A DNA stretch of 64,000 bases from Gnomoniopsis sp. IMI 355080. Taxonomy: Eukaryota > Ascomycota > Sordariomycetes > Diaporthales > Gnomoniaceae. Shown here one piece after another: positions 56,370 through 64,000 of this stretch. Each line of letters opens with the position of its first letter. The first letter of the stretch is position 1. The translations under genes and the position numbers were made by a program. The stretch is from NCBI GenBank assembly GCA_027946555.1, contig JAPEVC010000019.1, forward strand, positions 62,001 to 126,000, given 5' to 3'. The notes under the pieces were generated by a model. The model did no database searches and was not told the origin of the DNA. It saw only the letters and a program-made list of their open reading frames with translations.

Positions 56370-57074
56370 TTACAAATTGCCAGTCATCCAAGTGATGTGG
56401 AGATCAGTCACAGTTCTGCGCTTGGCAGAGATCCTCACAGCTATAGACAGACAAATGTCAACGATAGTCCAGCGGATGCTTGCCTCTCCTCTTGATTTAT
56501 TGTTGTCAAAGGTAGAGATTGGGACATAGTTGCGACTTACAGCCACAGAAAGGGTGCACATGTGAAAGTTTCCACAGTCCACATCATAACTGTTGGGAGG
56601 ATCCTTGCTGGAGATGTTCTTGGTAGAGTCATTTCTTGAGGTGATCCTGAACAAGTCGTTCATGTCCAAGCTCAAAATATCTGATTATCTCCAAGTTAGC
56701 TACATATATTCAAGAATTCCGTTCAAACCAGGCACCCCTACCGTCAAGAAAGGCCAAGAAAAGCGGAATGGTCCAAATTTTGGTCATCAGCATTCACTAT
56801 ATTCCTCTACCTCCTCCTCCATTGACAGTACTACCCAGATAGGTTGCAAGCTTGCAAGCTGGGTGAAGTCTCCGTTAAGATCCACAGCAACTTCTGTGAG
56901 CTTGGCGACATCAGGGACCCAGATTCCATGGTCTTGGACCATGTGGACAGCACCCTCGACGATATGCACTTTGCTGATGTTGGATGTGTTGAGGGACGCA
57001 GCTGGCAACAGTTGCACCAGAGATCACAGCACAATAGCAGTGCTGGCCAATAAATCGATGGCTGGGCGCTTCAT
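56370..57074 (-). pseudogene. Candidate secreted-protein gene with a stop codon in its signal peptide
   Basis: The ATG at 57074 opens a hydrophobic leader (MKRPAIDLLASTAIVL) that is cut at codon 17 by TGA. The same frame then continues (SLVQLLPAAS and onward) for about 75 codons. A GTGAAT donor at 56797 and an acceptor at 56681, with a GCTAAC branch word, join it in frame to 56680-56370, which contains DVDCGNFHMCTLSVAV. Overall about 195 codons with one nonsense codon. TGA could derive from TGG by a single change, and Trp would fit a leader core. The leader plus few Cys would suit a small secreted protein. It could be a pseudogene, a misread, a readthrough gene, or coincidence. The end after SVA is uncertain because a further GTAAGT donor occurs. 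Weakly supported. Confidence 0.35.
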
Positions 57075-58800
57075 GGTGAAGTGTAGCTCGCGGAAGCTCT
57101 TTGAATTTGTATTGGTAAATCGAAGGATTTGACACTGTATGGTGGAAGTATGAAGCAGTTAGATACGGTCAGCTTAGTAAATTGAGATGTCACAGGCAAG
57201 AGGAAAGAGGCTTATCGGCAGGTGAGAAGGTCCAGCATTTGCACTGCAATTTGAAGCGTGAAGGAGAGACAGCGTGACTCTGAGGCTTGGTCGAGAGTGG
57301 AACGGAATATTTTGTGCAGGAAAATTGGGCTGAAGTGAGTGCAAGTACAGGGAACCGTGGAGCCGGTTTTGGACTGTAAGTAGAAGAAATGAAGCACTGA
57401 GAAAAGACCACACAAATCTTTCCTAAGCTTGTTAAATTCGGATTTTTCTCTACCAATCTACGCAATGGTCCTCACCCCTACCTACCCAGGTAGGTAGAAA
57501 AGACACTCCTGTATGGTGGCACGGCACAGCTTTTCTGTGTCTATAGATCAGTCCTCCGTTTAGTAACTATATATTTCGTCACTATAAAGTATCTTCTGGC
57601 CCTTTGGAGCTCGATAACACCTGCGAGAAAAGAGAAGAAGAAGAAAACGAGTCTTCTGATACACATGGTTGCTAGTGATACATGGTGCTACCTTCAGGTA
57701 TGTTGGTGCTGACTGATTGTGTCGCTTGTGTTCAGTTACCCATGGAAAGCAGTGGAAAAATCAACACAGCAAAAACTTAGGACAATCCTGTGAAGTTGTG
57801 ACTTCCTGTAAATCCATCACCATACAATATGCTCTGTATCCTGCATTCCGGGTTGTGCTTCTCGCAAGCCACCTACCTGCTCATGTAGCCGTACCATATA
57901 AAACAAATGTACTCGATTTATGGCGCAATTATATCTTTTCGTTGTCCGGAGTCGACCGGGTAAAAGCATATGGGGTCTGCACAATGATGCTTGCCTAGAG
58001 GCTAGATCTCCCCTCTAGTTCTATATATATAATTCGAAGTTTGACGTGTAACCTTGGAAGATAGAGATGGGAACCAGACGCTCCCATTATTTCGAACTCC
58101 ATCACTCTTGAGACGCGAGTTCGTACATCATCGTTCGGACACATGGCCAAATCGTATTACTTCATCGCTCATACTGACTCCCATGACTTCCACATAATGC
58201 GGATCCATTTTCGCGTCTTCGATGCCAATATGGAGTTCCTGCAAAGGTGCGCAGGACGCTTGCTGGCAAAGCAAAAGGTATTTAGTGGTGCACGTACAGA
58301 GGTTGCGGCGTTTTTTTGTGAGGTCGTGCGAAGATAGTCACAGCCAAGACAAATTTTATGCAGCTCATGAAAGATGCACGGAGCGTTGTTGTGAGCGGTA
58401 GAAGGTACAGGGACGTTTCCAGACGCTTTGCCAGGGTGCCCAAACACAACGTTCAGGGACCTTGGTTTTACCCGGCCAGCACGGCCGCGTAAACCTTCCT
58501 CTCACCACCAGAACCCTGACATTGGTTGCCGCAGAGTTGCCCATACAGCGATCATGCCTCTCCAGGCATTCAATGCGCCCAGTCACAGCTGGGAGATCAT
58601 CGAGCTTGCGCTGACAAAACGACGGCATGGCCCCTAGAACACCCAGCCATGCTCTTCCGTCCTCATTGCCCAAGACAGTTCCTCTGAAAGTACCAAACCC
58701 AGTACTGTATTCTTCAGCAGTTATTCGAATGGTCACGAGGGAATCACATAGTCGAGCATTTTCATAGCAATTCAAGACTTGATACCGTCAACGTAACAAC
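57075..58800. other. Intergenic region
   Basis: Includes the inverted-repeat word CTACCTACCCAGGTAGGTAG at 57478-57497. Open frames at 57174-57465 and 58365-58775 (minus) and 57717-57998 (plus) have no domain or splicing support. Confidence 0.5.
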
Positions 58801-59361
58801 ATGGCGTCGCCAATCACCAGCGAATCGATACTCACCCTACCCGTTGATCTCCTCAAGCACATCACCAACAAGCTCGACGTACGCGACGAGAAAGCCCTTA
58901 AATTGACCTGCAAACGCATGAACCTCCTAATCGCACGCCCGCCGCCCGCAGCGCAGCACGACAACCACTTCCTCGCCATCCACGCCGCAGACTTTGCTCC
59001 TCCACCGCGAGACGGGCGTTCAACACCTCTACCGCAGAGCCCCATGCCCTGGAAGGAGGCCAGGACGCTCCAGGAGATTGAGCAGGAGAACCGCGAGGTG
59101 GAAGACCGGGAACGCTCGCGGGGCATGGAACTATCCGACACCGAAGATGGGTTTGATGACACCGAGGACGATCGGTCCGTGGTGGAGGGCGACAAGCCGA
59201 CCAAATACAAGGGCAAGAGGGCCATCATGAACTGGACGACAAACCTGGATTCGGCGCCGTCGAGTCCCCGGGTCATGAGCCCAAGTGTCTCTTCTTTCGC
59301 CCATGATCGACCTCAGTCGCCGGCTCCGCAATTACCTAGCTTCAGGGTAACTACATCGTAA
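58801..59361 (+). CDS. F-box-like protein
   Basis: A single exon, 186 residues. Residues 11-45 (ILTLPVDLLKHITNKLDVRDEKALKLTCKRMNLLI) form a short F-box: the LP-x-DLL start and the KLTCKRM end are the usual pattern. The remainder is disordered and acidic (DTEDGFDDTEDDRSVVEGD) with a Ser/Pro-rich tail (PSSPRVMSPSVSSF). F-box proteins bind Skp1 to present substrates to SCF ubiquitin ligases. No leucine-rich, WD or Kelch repeat follows, so the substrate-binding part is either the disordered tail or absent. A short protein for the family; a downstream exon could extend it, since the frame ends with VTTS near a GGTAAC word. Confidence 0.72.
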   Translation: MASPITSESILTLPVDLLKHITNKLDVRDEKALKLTCKRMNLLIARPPPAAQHDNHFLAIHAADFAPPPRDGRSTPLPQSPMPWKEARTLQEIEQENREVEDRERSRGMELSDTEDGFDDTEDDRSVVEGDKPTKYKGKRAIMNWTTNLDSAPSSPRVMSPSVSSFAHDRPQSPAPQLPSFRVTTS

Positions 59362-60570
59362 GGGAAGCCATGGAATGGTCACTACCGGCCGGCCAGGCGA
59401 GGACAGGTTGTTCGTGAGGAAGAAGACCCTGGCACAAGCAATATGTCATGGTCATCTCTGCAAAGAGTATGATCTGGAGGGAGCCGCTGTGGGTACCTTG
59501 CAGATTTCCTGCTGCGGTAAGATCCAGGATGGAAGGACTTTAGCATGTGAGATCTGCTCCGGAAGCTTGGCTCTGGCTTCTTGAGCCTTTCCTAGGTATA
59601 GCATGAGCCCAGCATTGAAATCAAGACGTTGGTTGGGATAAAAATATCATCGAAGATGCTTCGTCATACCTTACACACCAGGCCTATACAAGCAAAGGCA
59701 TGAAGCTTCTATTTGTTCCTGTGAATGCTTGATCGTGAGCCTGGATCAATGCTTCGAATCTGATGGATCTTGAACAGGGTTGCCTTTATGGAAGCTATCA
59801 CTTATCACATTGGGCAGGCTACGCATTACCACGTCTGTTGTGGGTGGAGTCAGACTTGCTGCTGGTGCAAAGCTGAGCATCGCCGGAAGTACAGTACATA
59901 CTTCAACATTGTACTTTCTAACGTACCCAGGTATTGTTAGTGTGAAAGGCATGATTGGAGCTTCTCTCCTGGGATCGGATTTGAAATGGCATATGCAGCT
60001 GAAATGTGAAAATCCGTGCGAAACTCTACCGGATTATTTACCTGTAATAAATCAAGGGCAGATCTCGTGCACTTCACCGGACCACCTACATTCCACGTAT
60101 GTACCTATCCAGTCAAAAAGCATGATTGTATTAGACTCAGAAGTTCCTTGTATCATCTGAGGGTCATAATGAGTACTCATATATGAGACCCTAATGGTTC
60201 TTCCCTCTTGGTGTTGATAGTTGGACTTTTGGGCGCACTGTAGCAGTAATAGGCACGCATATCTTAGGTAGTACCTAAGGTTCGGCACTATCCGTCACAA
60301 GAGGGACGAGTGGACCTCGGCCGGGCGGCTCCGCAGTTCGGGCCTGTGTCGGCTCATGAACCCGAATGGAATTGCCTTCGGATCATCGAAGACGGCGGCA
60401 AAAAAAAGGCCAGGGCACATCTGCCACGACGACAACTTCGACCTATTTTTGATTCCACCATATCTACACTACCCTCATTCTCTAGGCTCTCCTCTCGGAA
60501 GATGGATGTGTTTGCCCATGTTTTCTAAGATTGAGTCTTTGTAATACTTGTCAATGTCGACCGCCTGAGC
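59362..60570. other. Intergenic region between F-box protein and MCP2-like gene
   Basis: Open frames such as 59780-60160 have no recognised domain. A near-perfect palindrome, CTTAGGTAGTACCTAAG, lies at 60263-60279. Confidence 0.5.
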
Positions 60571-62628
60571 ATGAATTCGTCAATATCTGCCGCTGTCTTG
60601 CGTCGCGTGTCGGCACGCCCGGCGTCCTGGACGTGCGCGTCATGTCGCCGCCAACTTACACAGCCAACGCGAAATGGGCATTCGAACGCCTGGAAATATG
60701 GCTCGAGTAGACGGGCCTCTTCATCGAGAACAACCCGTTTCCCTCCGCATCAGAAGCGGACGGTTCTGCTGTGCGCCAGCTTTGGAGCGGCCGGGGCAAG
60801 TGTCTTGGCCGTCGGGGACGATATCAAGGGCGCATACGAGGGCACACAGCGTGCTGGCAGAGTGGCCTCTGCACTCTTCATATGCATAAACGAGTAGGTG
60901 GTTCCGTCAATGACATGCTGCTTCAGGCACTGACTTTGCGCCCTTTCAGCTACCGGACGACGCTGAACTCGCGAGAATCATCCACCGACGCAGAAGAGAA
61001 AGATACACTACTGAAGAGCTGTCATAAGAGATGTGCGGAGAGGACGCTCAAAGTATTAGAGAAGAACGGTGGCATATTCATCAAACTTGGGCAACATCTG
61101 GTACTTCAGGATCACAAGACCGCAAACGCTGGCTTGAGGCTGTACACTGACTCGACCATCTTAGAGCGCCATGAACTACCTTCTTCCTACCGAATGGACG
61201 ACAACCTTCATACCACTACAGGACAAGTGCCCAGTATCAACATACGAGTCAATCGAAGAGATGTTCAAGAGGGACACAGGGGAAGATTTGGGCGACTACT
61301 TCTCTGAGTTCGCCCACGAACCGATAGGAGCTGCTTCACTGGCGCAAGTCCACCTGGCCACGATCAAGGAGACCGGGCAGAAAGTGGCAGTCAAAGTGCA
61401 ACACCCGACGCTGGCACAATGGGCACCCCTAGACCTTACCCTAACCAGACTCACATTTTCAACGCTGAAACGATTCTTCCCTGAGTACGACCTCGAGTGG
61501 CTGTCAAAGGAGATGGATCTGTCGCTGCCACAGGAACTTGATTTTCAGTGTGAGGCAGACAATGCCATGCGCACCAAAGCCCATTTCGCAGAGTTTCCGA
61601 AATTACCACTCGTTATTCCCTCAGTGATATGGGCCAAGAAACGCATCCTCGTGATGGCGAACGAGTCTGGTCACCGCCTGGACGATCTTGAGTATCTTGA
61701 CTCTCAAGGAATCGACCGAGATGAAGTCTCGGCGACATTGGCACACATTTTCAACGAAATGATCTTTGGCGAGGGCGCACCACTGCATTGCGATCCCCAT
61801 GGCGGCAACATCTCGATTCGGAAGAATGAGTCACGGAGGCATGGAGCAAACTTCGATGTCATACTATATGATCACGGCCTTTATCGGGATATTCCAACGG
61901 ACTTGCGCCGTTCTTACGCCAAAATGTGGCTTGCCATAATCGATGGTGACGTTCCGCGGATGAAGAAATACACTAAAGAGGTAGCGGGCATCACAGACGA
62001 GCAGTTTCCTCTTTTCGCCTCCGCTATCACAGGTCGCGATTTCACCGTTGTGCAATCATCGATTATGAAGCCTAAGACCGTAGACGAGAAGAAAACTATG
62101 GGCACAGCACTGCAGGAGGGTCTTCTTGCGGACCTTGTTCAGCTACTGGGCCAAGTGCCTCGAGTCATCCTATTAATTCGTAAGTCATGGCCAATAGTAG
62201 ACTCTCTATGTGCTCGATCTCTGTCTTGAGCCTCAGGTAACGGGTGCCTGCGGAATTGAGAGTTCAAAGTCGGGACATACTTTTCATGTCACGAAACCTC
62301 TCCCTCATTTCGGGCGTTTACTGACATCTTAAATCTGATAGTGAAAACAAACGACCTCACACGCTCACTTGATGAGAATCTCCACACACGCCATGGGCCT
62401 ATTCGGAACTTCCTTATTCTGGCGAGATACTGCATGCGGACCGTCTTCAACGAGCAGCTCGAACAGATACGCAAGCAGGGTTCACTTTTCCAGCCCTCCA
62501 ACATGCTGCGCTTACTGTCTGCGTCCTTTGGCTTCTGGCGAGTGGAAATCAAGTTGAGATTGCTTGAGTTTTGGCTTAGCGCGAAGAGAACGTTGGGTTG
62601 GAACAGTGCCGACTTTGCGACAATGTGA
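60571..62628 (+). CDS. MCP2: Mitochondrial ABC1/UbiB-family atypical kinase, MCP2-like
   Basis: Four exons: 60571-60893, 60950-61100, 61165-62179 and 62342-62628, giving 591 residues. The N-terminus is Arg/Ser-rich without acids, as for mitochondrial import, with a possible membrane helix (VLLCASFGAAGASVLAVG) after it. UbiB signatures follow: the KxGQ motif FIKLGQHLSAMNYLLP, restored across intron 2; the Ala-rich loop GAASLAQVH; the Lys of VAVKVQHP; ELDFQCEADN; LHCDPHGGNI; and YDHGLYRDI in place of the DFG motif. This set fits the ADCK1/ADCK5 and yeast Mcp2 branch rather than Coq8. Mcp2 is linked to mitochondrial lipid homeostasis. Introns are all GT..AG. Confidence 0.93.
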
Positions 62629-63748
62629 ACACGAGGAAGATGGGCTAGACGAGAGTACGGTACACATAGATCTTGATACCTTGCATCAGGGCTGGGAGTT
62701 TGGGTAGACGGTCAGACAAGCAAGAATAAAGATGACGGCATAATATTATAAGTGACATATACAGTTCCTTCCAGGCTTTCTTACGTGGATGCATATGAGA
62801 GGATCCATCGTCACATCGGCCAGGACTTGCCCCTGCTGAAAGCGTATGAGACCATTGGTCCTACTCGTGATGGAGAATGCATCTCGGTCCCACCACGTTA
62901 CTTCCGGTTCTTGGGCTAGTCCTCGTTATCTTGCTTCTTCGTCTCTTCTCAGCCCTAGACGCTGGGTCGGAAAATACTTGGTCGCGGCATTTGCCATAAG
63001 GCTGATGTGCTGCCACTGCAACGCCGGCATAAGTCCTGGTGTCCTCAATATACGATCGTCTTCCTCTAGGTCCCCACTGTCCCTGGGGACTTCTCTTGAA
63101 CCTATACTTATCTTTCTTTTACTTTGCGTCTCGATTTTGCACACAAGACAGGCTCTTATCTGAGTTCCTGGTCTGTCTCCGTTGATACACCTGCAAAGCG
63201 CGGCGAAGAAACCGTCCTATCCGCAAATCACACTCTGCGTGGCGGTCTGCCAGACTGCAGCTCGTCAGCAGGACACGGCCAGCACGCCATCTCGCAACAT
63301 CGCGGGAACGTCTATTACTCGAGACTTCCCCTCTTCCAAATGCAAGACTATCATGTTATCATGACCTGGCCTGCCATCGAAGATGGTTCCCCACATTTTT
63401 GCACTTATTCATTGGGAATGTGACTTGCAACACCCATTCCATCGCAACCATTTGCGCCTCGTCGCCATTACATTGTGACATCACGGGATGTGCAATGAAA
63501 GAATTGTGTGCTACCATGGCTCACATGGCGCACATAGACTTGTTGGAAAGGGAAAGAGCTGAAGTTGCTAGTGGGCAAAAAGGAAAGACACGGGCATCTG
63601 TGGGAAGTTGTTGGAATTTTAGTATATAAAGACTGTAGGAATTCCATTTTGACGTCGAATATAGGAGCAAGGTAGCAGTCAACCTTAGAACTTGCGTCAA
63701 AGCATCTGATTCCTCATTCCCCGAAAGTCCTATATTACATAGGTCGAT
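62629..63748. other. Intergenic region upstream of the GH43 gene
   Basis: No gene supported. Several short open frames read through C/T-rich sequence. Contains the TATA box listed separately. Confidence 0.5.
63623..63630 (+). promoter_or_regulatory. TATA box of the GH43 gene
   Basis: TATATAAA lies 126 bases before the ATG of the GH43-like gene, a consensus core promoter at a suitable distance. Confidence 0.6.
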
Positions 63749-64000
63749 ATGATATCTTTATACGGAGCCTCGCGGTTGGCTGCAGGCTTACTAGTTTTCA
63801 AAGTCCATACCGTAACTGCTTATGCCGACCCCGAAATATGCAGTGGCTCATGTTGGGCTCACGATCCTGCACTCATTCAAAGAGCATCTGATGGTCTTTA
63901 CTTCCGTTTCAACACGGACACATACGTTGACATCAAGACGTCAACATCATTATCGGGGCCATGGACAGATGCAGGCAGCGTCTTGCCGAGTGGTTCGATA
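63749..64000 (+). CDS. GH43 endo-arabinanase-like secreted hydrolase, 5' part only
   Basis: The frame runs off the right edge with 84 residues visible, so it is absent from a complete-ORF scan. A leader (LAAGLLVFKVHTVTA) is followed by ADPEICSGSCWAHDPALIQRASDGLYFRFNTDTY. The HDPALI segment matches the blade-1 element of glycoside hydrolase family 43, in which the Asp is the general base, and YFRFNT fits the arabinanase-like subgroup. GTSISLSGPW-style wording after it (KTSTSLSGPWTDAG) is also typical. Such enzymes cut arabinan side chains of pectin. The remaining catalytic acids lie outside the window. Confidence 0.75.
   Translation, partial: MISLYGASRLAAGLLVFKVHTVTAYADPEICSGSCWAHDPALIQRASDGLYFRFNTDTYVDIKTSTSLSGPWTDAGSVLPSGSI

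Noticed and set aside
58365..58775. 136-codon minus-strand frame upstream of the F-box gene
   Set aside because: No signal peptide, domain or splice logic; likely promoter sequence.

Overview
The window is nuclear DNA from a filamentous ascomycete (Pezizomycotina). Most genes carry short introns of about 50-125 bases with GT..AG ends and CTAAC-type branch points. The proteins are typical of that group: PMP3, fungal VDAC, a PX/HKD phospholipase D, Ups2, PEX19, and the small fungal hypotheticals. A secreted expansin-like protein and a GH43 arabinanase-like gene suggest a plant-associated or plant-litter lifestyle. I cannot fix the class or genus from sequence alone. Coding models below were assembled by joining exons by eye so that the reading frame and family-conserved residues stay continuous.

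Left part (1-9.4 kb), accessory in character: a partial Baeyer-Villiger monooxygenase, a divergently oriented beta-lactamase/transesterase-like hydrolase, a berberine-bridge-type FAD oxidase with both covalent flavin anchors, and an MFS transporter. This could be the edge of a secondary-metabolite cluster whose backbone gene would lie left of the window. No synthase is visible here.

Middle part (10-53 kb), mostly housekeeping: a single-pass Ala/Ser-rich membrane protein, translin, a mitochondrial carrier, ribosomal protein eL22, PMP3, a YGR210C-type GTPase with a 10-base microexon, phospholipase D, gamma-tubulin, a 90-residue small protein behind two perfect CRE palindromes, an 814-residue orphan, a YFH7-like P-loop kinase, a small orphan, Ups2, methionine aminopeptidase 2, a mitochondrial-type J protein, VDAC/porin, asparagine synthetase, the SUMO E2 UBC9, PEX19 (with a probable GC-AG intron) and another orphan.

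Right part (54-64 kb), sparser: an expansin-like secreted protein, a candidate secreted-protein gene with a stop codon inside its signal peptide, an F-box protein, an MCP2-type ABC1/UbiB kinase and the 5' part of a GH43 gene running off the right edge. Mitochondrial lipid and import functions recur (Ups2, MCP2, VDAC, carrier, J protein), but they are scattered and do not form a cluster. I found no tRNA, rRNA, transposon or CRISPR.
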